From Vulcanimicrobiota bacterium (GTDB lineage Bacteria > Vulcanimicrobiota > Vulcanimicrobiia > Vulcanimicrobiales > Vulcanimicrobiaceae): 64,000 bases of DNA. The number at the start of each line of letters is the position of its first letter. Position 1 is the stretch's first letter. The stretch spans positions 177,438 through 241,437 of the forward strand of contig PLWS01000001.1 of NCBI GenBank assembly GCA_003151115.1, given 5' to 3'. The position numbers and the translations under genes are program-made. Of the stretch, positions 35,648 through 44,583 are shown piece by piece. A model generated the notes under the pieces. That model made no database searches, was not told the DNA's origin, and was given only the letters and a program-made list of their open reading frames with translations.

Positions 35648-37378
35648 GTGCCCTCGAATACAGAGATCGCCGAGACCCTGCTGCGCATCCGGAAGCTCAT
35701 GGAGCTGGCCGGCGAGACTTTTTACAAGTTCACCGCCTACGAGCGGGCCGCGGCGACCCTCGAAAACGCACCGCCCGTTACCGACCTGCTGGCCGCGGGT
35801 GAACTCACTACGCTGCCGGGCATCGGCAAGTCGCTGGCCGCGACGATCGAAGAGATCGTGCGCACGGGCACCTGCGCCCAACTCGAAGTGCTTCAGCAGC
35901 GCTATCCGCCGACGATCTTCGAAGTGCTTGGGGTCTCCGGCATCGGCATCAAAACCGCCGCGATGCTTTTTGAACAGTACGGCATCGGTTCGCTTGCAGA
36001 CTTGGAGCGCGCGATCGATTCGGGAGTGCTGGCCGAAGCGCCCCGCATGGGTCCCAAGACGATCGAAAACATCCGGCGCGGAATTCTCGCGTATCGCGGA
36101 CGGCTGCGGCGCACGCCGCTCCCGCGCGCGCTCGCTATCGCCCATGAAGCCGTGACATATCTCGAATCGGGTCCGCCGGTTCACCGGATCGGATTTGCGG
36201 GCAGTTTGCGCCGCGCGGAAGTGACGGTCGGCGACATCGACATCGTCTGCACGTCGGATACCGCGGCGGCGGTAATCGATCATTTCGTTCGCTGGAACCG
36301 CGCGCGCGCCGTTCTTTCCGAAGGGCCGACCAAAGGCAGCATTTGGCTCGAAGACGGTTTGCAGATCGATCTGCGCGTCTTGCCCGATAATCTTTACGGC
36401 AATCTGCTGCAGCACTTCACCGGTAGCCGGGAGCACAACATCCAAGTGCGCGAGCACGCCGTGCGCAAGAATCTGCGCGTCAGCGAAAACGGCATTTTGA
36501 ATCTCGAGAATGGCGAGGTCTTTACGAGCCGCGACGAGCAAGGCGTCTACACGGCGCTCGGCATGCAATACATTCCGCCCGAATTACGCAGCGGCATCGG
36601 CGAAGTCGACCTCGCGCTGCGCAACGAACTTCCGGAACTGCTCGAAGCCTCGGACGTTCGCGGAGACTTCCACATGCACACCACATGGAGCGATGGGCGG
36701 CAGACGCTCGAAGAGATGATCGCCGCCGTGGCCGCCCGTGGATACGAGTATCACGCGATCACCGATCACTCGCCCGCGCGCGGTGTGATCGGGTGCAGCG
36801 CGGACGAGCTGCGCACGCAGCGCGAAGCGATTCGCGAACTCGGCGACAAGTACGGTGTGCGGACCCTGTGGGGAAGCGAGGTTGACATTCTCCCCGACGG
36901 CTCGATGGATTTCCCGGACGACGTGCTGCAGAGCATGGACGTTGTGATCGCGAGCGTGCACTCGTCATTCCGGCAAACGCGCGAGGAGATGACGCAGCGC
37001 CTGATTCGCGTCTGTGAAAATCCCTACGTCACCATCATCGGCCACCCGACCGGGCGAAAGGTCGATGGGTTCGAGGGTTACGAGTACGATTACGATGCGG
37101 TCTTCGCGGCCGCTGCACGTACAGGTACCGCGCTCGAAATAGACGGCCAACCCAAGCGCTTCGACCTGCCGGCGAATCTCGCGCGCCGCGCAAAGAGTCT
37201 GGGTGTAACGCTGACCGTCGACAGCGACGCGCATGACGCGGGACAACTCGGTAATATCGACTTAGCTATCGTTCAGGCCAGAAGGGCGGGGCTAACGCGC
37301 GATGACGTCCTAAACGCGCGGCCGCTCGAAGGCGTACTCGAGTTTGTACGCTCGAAACGCGAACGCCTTAAGCGATAA
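35648..37378 (+). CDS. polX: DNA polymerase/3'-5' exonuclease PolX
   Basis: 576 residues from GTG 35648. The N-terminal helix-hairpin-helix repeats (LTTLPGIGKSLAATIEE, VLGVSGIGIKTAAMLF) are followed by the family X palm (GFAGSLRRAEVTVGDIDIV, with the metal-binding Asp pair in DID) and a third Asp region near LQIDLRVL. The C-terminal PHP domain begins DFHMHTTWSDG, with further ligands in ITDHSPA, WGSEVDIL, GHPTG and DSDAHD. It fills short gaps in base-excision-type repair and removes 3' nucleotides. Length and order are standard. It overlaps fdhD convergently by 11 bp. Confidence 0.96.
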   Translation: MPSNTEIAETLLRIRKLMELAGETFYKFTAYERAAATLENAPPVTDLLAAGELTTLPGIGKSLAATIEEIVRTGTCAQLEVLQQRYPPTIFEVLGVSGIGIKTAAMLFEQYGIGSLADLERAIDSGVLAEAPRMGPKTIENIRRGILAYRGRLRRTPLPRALAIAHEAVTYLESGPPVHRIGFAGSLRRAEVTVGDIDIVCTSDTAAAVIDHFVRWNRARAVLSEGPTKGSIWLEDGLQIDLRVLPDNLYGNLLQHFTGSREHNIQVREHAVRKNLRVSENGILNLENGEVFTSRDEQGVYTALGMQYIPPELRSGIGEVDLALRNELPELLEASDVRGDFHMHTTWSDGRQTLEEMIAAVAARGYEYHAITDHSPARGVIGCSADELRTQREAIRELGDKYGVRTLWGSEVDILPDGSMDFPDDVLQSMDVVIASVHSSFRQTREEMTQRLIRVCENPYVTIIGHPTGRKVDGFEGYEYDYDAVFAAAARTGTALEIDGQPKRFDLPANLARRAKSLGVTLTVDSDAHDAGQLGNIDLAIVQARRAGLTRDDVLNARPLEGVLEFVRSKRERLKR

Positions 37379-38219
37379 TCCGGTCGGGAACGGTATAGAC
37401 GTTGCAGCGCGTGCCGCGGACGAATCCGCAGAGCGTCACGTTGAACGCGCGTGCGGTTTCAACCGCGAGACTGCTGGGTGCGGAAACGGCGCACACTATG
37501 GGAATGCCAGCAGTTATGCTTTTTTGCACCAGTTCGTAGCTCGCGCGCCCGCTGACCAGCAGCACCGATTCGCGTAACGGCAGACGATCGTTCAAGAGCG
37601 CCCATCCGATAATTTTGTCCAGCGCGTTGTGGCGGCCGACGTCCTCTCGCAGCGCGATCAGGTTGCCGGCTTTGTCGAAGAGCGCGCTTGCATGCAGAGC
37701 GCCGGTGGAAGCGAAGATGTATTGCGCGCTGCGCATCTTGTCGGGAAGTTTCGTGACGAAATCTGAGGAAATTTGGAATTGGTCCGCGATCGGCCGCGCG
37801 CGAACTTGCAGCGCTTCGATACTGGATTTGCCGCAGACGCCGCACGAACTGTTGACGGTGAAGTGCCGTTCGAGCCGTTCGAGCGCCGGCATCGTGCCGG
37901 CGAGCTCTACCGTGACGATGTTGTACCGCTGCTCTTCGCCGACCGCCGGGTCGACGCAATACGAAATGCCGATAATATCGTCGCGCTTCGGAGCGACGCC
38001 TTCGGAAAATAAGAAACCCGCGGCAAGTTCAAAGTCATTTCCAGGAGTGCGCATCGTCACCGCAAGGCTTTGGGTCGCGCCTTGCGCCGCGAGCCGGATC
38101 TCGAGCGGCTCTTCGGTTGCCAGGTCGTCGACGAGTTCGCGGCGGCGTTGTGCCTCAAGCGCAATCATCGCGGCCGGTGTCGTGAGTCCGGGGCGCTCCG
38201 CGGGGCGCAGGTCGTTCAC
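37368..38219 (-). CDS. fdhD: Formate dehydrogenase accessory sulfurtransferase FdhD
   Basis: 283 residues from GTG 38219, overlapping the upstream stop as GTGA. The active-site CGVCG motif lies in FTVNSSCGVCGKSSIEAL, and LREDVGRHNALDKIIGWAL and GRASYELVQKSITAGIPIV are conserved FdhD blocks. It transfers sulfur from IscS to the Mo-bisPGD cofactor so that formate dehydrogenase becomes active. No formate dehydrogenase gene is in the window. MobA, also needed for the cofactor, is encoded at 56213. Here fdhD is coupled to a secreted phosphoesterase gene. Confidence 0.95.
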   Translation of the reverse strand: MNDLRPAERPGLTTPAAMIALEAQRRRELVDDLATEEPLEIRLAAQGATQSLAVTMRTPGNDFELAAGFLFSEGVAPKRDDIIGISYCVDPAVGEEQRYNIVTVELAGTMPALERLERHFTVNSSCGVCGKSSIEALQVRARPIADQFQISSDFVTKLPDKMRSAQYIFASTGALHASALFDKAGNLIALREDVGRHNALDKIIGWALLNDRLPLRESVLLVSGRASYELVQKSITAGIPIVCAVSAPSSLAVETARAFNVTLCGFVRGTRCNVYTVPDRIIA

Positions 38220-40534
38220 CGCCGGCGGACCGCGTGTTTCAGAATGTCGTTGAGCACGCGCGGATCGACCGCATCTGGTTTGCTGAAATCCAGGTGCGCA
38301 CTGATGGCGGAGCCGTATGCCGCTCGATTATTGACTGCGTTCATATCGATGCCGGGTTTTATGGCGTTATACGGCGCCGCGTTGACCGGATTGAGCGCAA
38401 AGAGATTGTAGAGCGGCTGCGTCGTCGTGTCCGCAACCGAAAGAGGTGCGAGTCCCAGTAGCAGCTCTATCGTGCGCATGAAACTGACGGTCGAGTAATG
38501 CGTGTGGTCGACGCCACCACGCCCGTACGGACTGGCGATATAAAACGTCGAGCGCTGGTCGCTCACATGGTCGGGTCCGTTTTGCGCGTCGTCTTCCAGA
38601 ATGAAGATCGCCGTGGACTTCCAGTAGGGAGAATGTGAAACGGCATCCACCAATTGCCCGACGACCCAGTCGTTCGTTGCGACGTAGGCCTCCGGCGTCG
38701 GCATGTTTGCCTGCGTGCCGGAGGTGTGATCGTTTGGAAAGTAGACAATCTCGAGCTGCGGCAGGTTGCGGTTTGCGACGAACTTGTCGAATTCGCGCTT
38801 CCATTCGTTGAAGCGATCCTGATCGCTGTATTTCAGATTCCAGCCGACAAACGCCGGATCGTAATGCCCCTGCAGCGCCGGATGATCGGTCGCAGCAATC
38901 GGCGGCCCGGCGCTGAGCATCATGTCCTCGCCGTAATCGCGGTACGTAATGCCGGCGCGTTTGGCGTCATCCCATAAATATCCCGAGTGCGGGACGGGCG
39001 CGCCGACGCCGTTTTGCGAGTCAAACCCGGCGCGGCGGTTTCCGTAGTTGACGGGCCAGGTTCGCTCGACATAATCGCTTGCGGTCGCTGCGTCGGTCCA
39101 GTTGTGCCCGTCTGCGCTCACCTGCGCGTCGGCATACGCATTGTCCATAACACCGAAGCGCAGAGCAAGGGCGTGCTGGTTGGGGGTGACGACTTGGCCG
39201 AAGTTTACGAGCGAAGGATCGCCGTTGGCGCTCTTGATATCGCCCAGGACCTGATCGTACGATCGATTTTCTTTGATAATGTAGATCACGTGTGAGATCG
39301 GCCCGTGTGCCCTGAGTACGGTTTGTACCGGGGCGCGTGGCGCCCACAACGGCATCAGGTCGCTTACAGCCTGCGCGGTCATTGTGGGAATCTGATCGTA
39401 AGCGCTGCGCGGGATGGCGCGCACGGACCCGACCGTAATCGCCCCGACGTATCCGCCGGTGCTGCGTTTGCGAATGTTGAACTGCGTGTTCGCCGGCGCA
39501 CTTTCGCCCTTGCCGTTGCTGACGTAAAGCGTGCCGTCGCTGCCCATCGCAAGGCCGGTTGGGTACCAACCGGCGGGAATGTAGCCGATCACCTTCCCGT
39601 TTTGAATGTGCGCAATCGCATTCTCTCCGCCTAGACTCACGAAGAGATCGTTTCCGTGAAGGAGCAGCGCATTAGGATTTGCGCCGAAGCCGTGTACGCG
39701 CCCGGCCTTCATACCGACGGGAATGCTTGCAATCCGCGTATTCGTCTTGGTATCGATTACGGCGACCGCATCATCGTCGCAGACGGCGACGTATAGTTTA
39801 CGGCCATCGGAAGAAAGTGCGAGATCGCACGGATGTTTTCCGACCGTGATATTCCTCACGACGCGGCCGGCGGCCGCATCGACGACAGCAACCGAGCTCT
39901 GTCCGCGCAGCGCAACGTAGATGAGTTTGCCGTCTATTGCTCCCTGCGCCGCGGCCGGGTGCGACCCGACAACGACGACTAGTCCCACGCTTGTACCGAA
40001 CGTTCCATCGGACGTCGATTGCACTATATCGATCGTTCCGCCCGTCGCTGTGTTGCGATCGTCGGTTATGACGTCGGTCGGCACGATTGCTCCGCCTGGG
40101 TGCGAAAAGAGACGCGTGATAGCCACCGGCCATGAGCCCTTATCCGAAGGATAAAGCGGTTGGATCTCGCCGGTGCCGGTATCGACCACTTGAATCGCGT
40201 CGGTAGCCGCGCCCGGAACGCAAACCGTCGTGCCGCTGCACCACAACGGTTTACCGAAGGCGCCGTTCAGCGTCACGACTTTGATCGTCGCCAGTGTTTT
40301 TGCATCGAGCAGGCGCAGAGCCGCGGGATTGACCCCGGACTCGACAACCGCGAGCGTCTTGCCGTCCGGTGAAAGCGCGATGCCCTGCGGCATGTCACCG
40401 ACGGTTGCGAGCGGGCCTGCCGGGGCCGTCAGGCGCCACCCACTGGGCAGAACGGATTGCAAATGCTGGGCGGCTATGGCGAGAGTGAAAGCGCCGGCAG
40501 CCGCGGCCGCAGCAAGAAGAATGGCTCGAAGCAT
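38216..40534 (-). CDS. YVTN beta-propeller fused to a phosphoesterase
   Basis: 772 residues. A signal peptide covers residues 1-26 (LLAAAAAAGAFTLAIAA). A seven-bladed YVTN-type propeller (about 40-390) shows repeats such as GIALSPDGKTLAVVESG, DLALSSDGRKLYVAVCDDD and GLAMGSDGTLYVSNGKG. Then comes a phosphoesterase/acid phosphatase-type domain of the PF04185 kind (about 415-740), with ISHVIYIIKENRSYDQVLGD, FPNDHTSGTQ and FILEDDAQNGPDHVSDQRS. It is expected to act outside the cytoplasm on phosphate esters, with the propeller perhaps binding substrate or surface. The SD AAGGAG lies in the arm of an inverted repeat shared with ilvE. Confidence 0.9.
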   Translation of the reverse strand: MLRAILLAAAAAAGAFTLAIAAQHLQSVLPSGWRLTAPAGPLATVGDMPQGIALSPDGKTLAVVESGVNPAALRLLDAKTLATIKVVTLNGAFGKPLWCSGTTVCVPGAATDAIQVVDTGTGEIQPLYPSDKGSWPVAITRLFSHPGGAIVPTDVITDDRNTATGGTIDIVQSTSDGTFGTSVGLVVVVGSHPAAAQGAIDGKLIYVALRGQSSVAVVDAAAGRVVRNITVGKHPCDLALSSDGRKLYVAVCDDDAVAVIDTKTNTRIASIPVGMKAGRVHGFGANPNALLLHGNDLFVSLGGENAIAHIQNGKVIGYIPAGWYPTGLAMGSDGTLYVSNGKGESAPANTQFNIRKRSTGGYVGAITVGSVRAIPRSAYDQIPTMTAQAVSDLMPLWAPRAPVQTVLRAHGPISHVIYIIKENRSYDQVLGDIKSANGDPSLVNFGQVVTPNQHALALRFGVMDNAYADAQVSADGHNWTDAATASDYVERTWPVNYGNRRAGFDSQNGVGAPVPHSGYLWDDAKRAGITYRDYGEDMMLSAGPPIAATDHPALQGHYDPAFVGWNLKYSDQDRFNEWKREFDKFVANRNLPQLEIVYFPNDHTSGTQANMPTPEAYVATNDWVVGQLVDAVSHSPYWKSTAIFILEDDAQNGPDHVSDQRSTFYIASPYGRGGVDHTHYSTVSFMRTIELLLGLAPLSVADTTTQPLYNLFALNPVNAAPYNAIKPGIDMNAVNNRAAYGSAISAHLDFSKPDAVDPRVLNDILKHAVRRR

Positions 40535-40546
40535 GCGGCTCGGTTT

Positions 40547-40646
40547 CTCCTTATGGAGGATGCCCGCCCCTCTGGGGCAAGGCGGGGTTGGCCGGGTGGC
40601 CGGAGGACGCGGCGGGGCTCGGCGGAACCCGCCCAGCCATAAGGAG
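40547..40646. promoter_or_regulatory. Mirror-image Shine-Dalgarno inverted repeat between divergent genes
   Basis: CTCCTTATGG (40547-40556) and CCATAAGGAG (40637-40646) are exact reverse complements, and each supplies the AAGGAG ribosome-binding site of one divergent gene. The 80 bp between are very GC-rich and also foldable (GGCGGG near 40581 with CCCGCC near 40628; GGCC-GGGT-GGCC). An RNA that covers both arms would hide the Shine-Dalgarno in a stem, so antisense-type regulation is possible. Similar leader sequence by chance is the alternative. Confidence 0.45.
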
Positions 40647-40654
40647 TCGCTATT

Positions 40655-41602
40655 GTGAAACTAGGCGAGCTCACGGTCTACGCCGGCGGCGAATTTCAGA
40701 GGTACGAAGACGCCAAAGTCGGCCTTCTCACCCACGGTCTGCAGTACGGAACCGGATGCTTCGAAGGCATTCGCGGGTACTGGGTGCCCGAAGACAGCGA
40801 ACTCTATCTGGTTCAGCTGCGCGAGCATTTCGAACGGCTGGCGATCAGCGCGAAGATCCTATTGATGCGGCCTCCGCACTCGGTGGACGAGATGATCGAG
40901 ATCACGTCCGAGCTCTGCGCGCGCAACCGTTTCGAGAGCGCGACCTACGTACGGCCCTTCATGTATAAGTGCGCCGAAGACGTGGGCGTGCGTTTACACA
41001 ACGTTCCGGACGCGTTCGCCATCGCGGCCATTCCGTTCACACACTATCTCGACATTTCCGGCGGAGTCGCCGCGGGAACGAGCTCGTGGCGCCGCGCCGA
41101 CGACTCGGCCGCGCCGCCGCGCGCCAAGATTACCGGCCTTTACGTGAACAGCGCGCTCGCCAAGAGCGAAGCGATCTCCAACGGTTACGATGAAGCCATC
41201 ATGCTCTCGCACGACGGTCACGTCGCCGAAGGCTCGGCCGAAAATATTTTCATGGTGAAGAACGGCGCGATCCTCACGCCCGACCCTTCGCAAAACGTGC
41301 TCGAAGGCTGCACGCGGCGCGCGGTCATCGAAATTGCGCGCAAGGAATTCGGGTTAGAAGTCGTCGAGCGCGCGATCGATCGCAGCGAACTCTACGGCGC
41401 CGAGGAGATCTTTTTCAGCGGCACTGCGGTCGGTGTGGTCTATGTGCGTTCGGTTGACCGCCGCGACGTTGCCGACGGAAAGATCGGACCGGTCACGCAA
41501 AAGCTCGCGAGCTTCTACGAGCGCTTGGTCAACGGCCGCGAGCCGAAATACCGGAAGTGGCTGACGCCGGTGTACGCCGGGCGAGCAGTCGCTACGGCGT
41601 AG
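40655..41602 (+). CDS. ilvE: Branched-chain amino acid aminotransferase
   Basis: 315 residues from GTG 40655, 8 nt after AAGGAG. Fold type IV PLP enzyme. Visible are HGLQYGTGCFEGIRGYW, the catalytic Lys in AKITGLYVNSALAKSEA, and EGSAENIFMVKNGAILTP, followed by GCTRRAVIEIA and EEIFFSGTAVGVVYVRSVD. It reversibly aminates 2-oxoacids to Val, Ile and Leu using glutamate. Length and motifs are normal. Its end overlaps the beta-lactamase-like gene by 11 bp in convergent orientation. Confidence 0.95.
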   Translation: MKLGELTVYAGGEFQRYEDAKVGLLTHGLQYGTGCFEGIRGYWVPEDSELYLVQLREHFERLAISAKILLMRPPHSVDEMIEITSELCARNRFESATYVRPFMYKCAEDVGVRLHNVPDAFAIAAIPFTHYLDISGGVAAGTSSWRRADDSAAPPRAKITGLYVNSALAKSEAISNGYDEAIMLSHDGHVAEGSAENIFMVKNGAILTPDPSQNVLEGCTRRAVIEIARKEFGLEVVERAIDRSELYGAEEIFFSGTAVGVVYVRSVDRRDVADGKIGPVTQKLASFYERLVNGREPKYRKWLTPVYAGRAVATA

Positions 41603-42581
41603 CTTCGGGGTTTGGCGTAGCCGGGACGGGCGTCTGGGGCGCCCACACGGGCGTGTCCTGATCGGGGTCCGGTACCGGCGCGGCAGACGCTCCGAATGTA
41701 TCGAGCGCGCGCATGTGGCCCAGCTGTTGCAAATCTTTATACGCCATGCTCGAAACGCGACGGATGAACCGCCGGCCCGCCGAGAGTGTCGGCAATTGCG
41801 TCGTCATCACCGCGATGATGTAGGTTCCGTTTGATGCGTAGACGATTCCGACGTCGTTGAGCGTGTCCGCGAGCGATCCGGTTTTGTGTGCGATCGGAAT
41901 CTGCGGAAGCGGTTCGGGAATCAGCGTATTGATTTCTTGCCGTTCCAAGATAGCGATCATGGCTTGTGACGACCACTCGTCGACCAATCGCTTTTGCGCC
42001 ATGTCGCTGAGCAGGCGGACCATATCGGCCGGGCTCGTGCGCAGCGTGTTGCGGATGCTCCAGCCTGCGGTATGAATGTAGTCGGACAAGCGCGTGTGAC
42101 GCAAGCCGAGATCGCGCATCTCCGCGTTGATGTTCGATCTGCCGACCAAGCGGATGAGCATGTTCGCGGCGGTGTTATCGCTTACGGCGATCATTTGCGT
42201 CAGCAACTGAGAGACGGGGAACGTCGATCCGACCGGCGCGTCGGCGATGTCGCCGGAGCCCCAGTCGCGATCGTGCGGCATGAGCGTAACACGATGGTTC
42301 AAATCGAATTTACCGGCTTGCAACTGCTGGAAGACCTCGACCATGACCGGAATTTTTATCGTCGACGCGGCGGGCATCACCGCATTGGCATTGATCGAGG
42401 AGCTGAAGCCCGATCCCAAGTCCTTGACTTCCATGGCAACGCGGCCGGGAGCCCGCTGCGCAGCTTGCGTCAGCGTGGCCTGCAATTCCGCCAGCGGCCC
42501 GGGCAATGAAAGCGCGTTCGCAGGTGCGATCGACGAGCCGGTAATCGCAGCTGCGGTAAGGAGAGCTAAGAAATACCGCAT
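41592..42581 (-). CDS. Class A beta-lactamase-like exported protein lacking Glu166
   Basis: 329 residues from ATG 42581 with AGGAG 7 nt upstream; a longer frame runs into the permease gene and is rejected. A signal peptide spans 1-23. Active-site elements are Ser73-x-x-Lys76 (STIK), SDN at 134-136 and KTG at 233-235. The omega-loop region after DLGLRHTRL (about 161-183) contains no Glu, so the deacylating Glu166 of class A enzymes appears to be missing. That would leave a penicillin-binding or peptidase-like protein, or a slow lactamase. The C-terminal 40 residues are Pro/Thr-rich. It is the last gene on the minus strand after a nucleoside-type ABC operon, with a 62-bp gap. Confidence 0.83.
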   Translation of the reverse strand: MRYFLALLTAAAITGSSIAPANALSLPGPLAELQATLTQAAQRAPGRVAMEVKDLGSGFSSSINANAVMPAASTIKIPVMVEVFQQLQAGKFDLNHRVTLMPHDRDWGSGDIADAPVGSTFPVSQLLTQMIAVSDNTAANMLIRLVGRSNINAEMRDLGLRHTRLSDYIHTAGWSIRNTLRTSPADMVRLLSDMAQKRLVDEWSSQAMIAILERQEINTLIPEPLPQIPIAHKTGSLADTLNDVGIVYASNGTYIIAVMTTQLPTLSAGRRFIRRVSSMAYKDLQQLGHMRALDTFGASAAPVPDPDQDTPVWAPQTPVPATPNPEATP

Positions 42582-42643
42582 ACAGCTCCTAGGCTTGTTG
42601 TCGGCTAACTTCGAGCTAGGCCTTAATGTGTCCTCATGCGGGC

Positions 42644-43540
42644 CTAATAAGGCACTCCATCTGCCGCAGGTGCCCGCACGCGGCCCACGAGGCCCGCGAT
42701 TGCAAAGAGCGCAGCGAGGTACGGAAGCGCTTGCATCGCATCGCTCGGCAGCCAAGAGATGCGGCCTTGCAGTACGTATTGCAGCGCTTCGAAGAAACCG
42801 AAGAAAACCGCGGCGCCGGTCGCGCCCCACGGAGTCCAGCGCCCGAAGATGACGGCGGCTAGCGCGATGAATCCGCGTCCGGCTGTCATGCCGTCGGAAT
42901 ACAGATTGACTTCGCAGATCGAAAGAAAGGCGCCGCCCAAGCCGGCGAGCGCGCCGCTTGCGATAACGCTATACAAACGCAAACGTAAAGGGTTGAGTCC
43001 GGCGTCGGTGACCGCGCGCGGATTTTCACCGCAAGCTTGTATGCGCAACCCCCACGGTGTGCGATAGATGAACCAGTTCAGTCCGAACGCGCAGAGCAAA
43101 CCGAGGACGATCATCGCGGTTTCGCCGGTCGTGATCTGCGGCAGCAACTGTCCGGGAGCGAGCTGCGTGACTTGCGGGCTCGCGCCGGGCTGATTGAAGA
43201 TCAACACCAAGCCGTACGCGGCGCCGCCGAGCGCGACCAAGTTGATGCCGACGCCGGCGACGATCTGATCGACTTTGAAGAACGTCGCGGCGAAGCCAAG
43301 CACGAATCCGAGTACCGCGCCGAAAAAGACGCCGGCGATCAAGCCGACAATCGGACTCCCGGTCAAATTCGTAAAGACGACTGCGCTGAACGCGCCCGCG
43401 GTCATCATGCCTTCGAGACCGATGTTCACCACGCCGGCGCGCTCGGAGATCACGCCGCCGAGCGCGGCATAGACGATCGGCACCGATTTGATCAGCGTCA
43501 AGAACAGCAGCGTCAGCATCAGCGATACGCCCGTACTCAT
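42644..43540 (-). CDS. BMP-type ABC importer, second permease
   Basis: 298 residues, about eight hydrophobic segments, family of PnrA/BmpA-linked nucleoside permeases and ribose-type LivHM-like permeases (ISERAGVVNIGLEGMMTAGAF, VGINLVALGGAAYG, ACGENPRAVTDAGLNPLRLR). The EGMM and GENPRA patterns are typical of this permease type. The ATG at 43540 lies in an ATGA overlap with the first permease gene, and the two subunits should form a heterodimer. The pathway is probably import of purine nucleosides. Confidence 0.92.
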   Translation of the reverse strand: MSTGVSLMLTLLFLTLIKSVPIVYAALGGVISERAGVVNIGLEGMMTAGAFSAVVFTNLTGSPIVGLIAGVFFGAVLGFVLGFAATFFKVDQIVAGVGINLVALGGAAYGLVLIFNQPGASPQVTQLAPGQLLPQITTGETAMIVLGLLCAFGLNWFIYRTPWGLRIQACGENPRAVTDAGLNPLRLRLYSVIASGALAGLGGAFLSICEVNLYSDGMTAGRGFIALAAVIFGRWTPWGATGAAVFFGFFEALQYVLQGRISWLPSDAMQALPYLAALFAIAGLVGRVRAPAADGVPY

Positions 43541-44583
43541 ACCGGCGCTCCAGTCGCGCGCGTCGCGAAATAGCGGCGCGCGGCCAGCACGAGCACGATC
43601 AAGCCTTCGATAACGTGAATGGCGTCTTTAGGCACGCCGGCATTGGCTTGCATCGCCAGGCCGCCAGCTTCCAAAATACCGAAACCGAACGCGGCGACGC
43701 AGACCCATAGCGGATTGAGATCGCCGACGAGCGCGACGGCGATGGCGGTATATCCATAACCCGGCGAAAGCGCGGTGTTGAATCGATGCAGCACGCCGGT
43801 AACGATCGCCGCTCCGCCCAGCCCCGCGACCGCGCCCGAGAGCGCAAGCGCGATCAGCGTCATGCGCGGCATGTTGATGCCGCTGCGGCGCGCCGCTTCG
43901 GGCGCTTCGCCGGCCGCACGAAGTTCGTAACCGAAAACGGTGCGCGTGAAGACGAAGCTCAAGACGACCGCGGTCGCGATCGCGATCAAGATCGAAATGG
44001 TCAGCCGCGTGTCGCCGAAGCTGATGCTGCCGAGCGTCGGGAATGCCGGAAGGTATCCGTTGGGTAGCAGCGGCGCCGTTTCCGCGCCGGATGCGAGCGG
44101 ACTCTTGAGCGGACCCGCGACTAAATAACCCGCGAGCGAAAGGGCGATGAAGTTCAGCATCAGCGTCGAGATAATTTCACTTGCGTTGAAACGCGCGCGC
44201 AGCCATCCGGCGATGCCGCCCCAAATGCCGCCGCCGACCATGCCGAGCAGCAAGAGCACCGGGATGACGAGCCAGCCCGGCCCGGCAAAATGCGCACCCA
44301 CGGCGCCTGCAAAGAGGCCGCCGATGAGTAACTGTCCCTCGGCGCCGATGTTGAAGAGCCCGGCGCGAAATGCGAGCGAGACGCCGAGCGCGGGGAAAAG
44401 CAGCGCGGTCGTTTGCACGAGCGTTTCGGCGATCGGACGCCGGCCGCCGAGCGATCCGGCAAAGAGCGCGCCGAATCCGTCGAGGGGGCTGACGCCCGCG
44501 ATCAACATTGCGACTGCCGCAAGCACGAACGCGAGAACGAGCGCACCCGCCGGACCGGCAAGCACGCGCAGGACGACCCTCAC
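43537..44583 (-). CDS. BMP-type ABC importer, first permease
   Basis: 348 residues, polytopic. Conserved segments are FRAGLFNIGAEGQLLIGGLFAG, FNASEIISTLMLNFIALSLAGYL and RAAGEAPEAARRSGINMPRM, all typical of the partner of the nucleoside ABC importers. The start is GTG in a GTGA overlap with the ATPase gene, and the end is in an ATGA overlap with the second permease gene, which indicates tight coupling and stoichiometric production. Confidence 0.92.
   Translation of the reverse strand: MRVVLRVLAGPAGALVLAFVLAAVAMLIAGVSPLDGFGALFAGSLGGRRPIAETLVQTTALLFPALGVSLAFRAGLFNIGAEGQLLIGGLFAGAVGAHFAGPGWLVIPVLLLLGMVGGGIWGGIAGWLRARFNASEIISTLMLNFIALSLAGYLVAGPLKSPLASGAETAPLLPNGYLPAFPTLGSISFGDTRLTISILIAIATAVVLSFVFTRTVFGYELRAAGEAPEAARRSGINMPRMTLIALALSGAVAGLGGAAIVTGVLHRFNTALSPGYGYTAIAVALVGDLNPLWVCVAAFGFGILEAGGLAMQANAGVPKDAIHVIEGLIVLVLAARRYFATRATGAPV

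Noticed and set aside
34509-36155. Plus-strand open frame of 548 codons across two genes
   Set aside because: It spans the antisense of nicotinate phosphoribosyltransferase and an off-frame reading of polX, both of which have clear motifs in their own frames.
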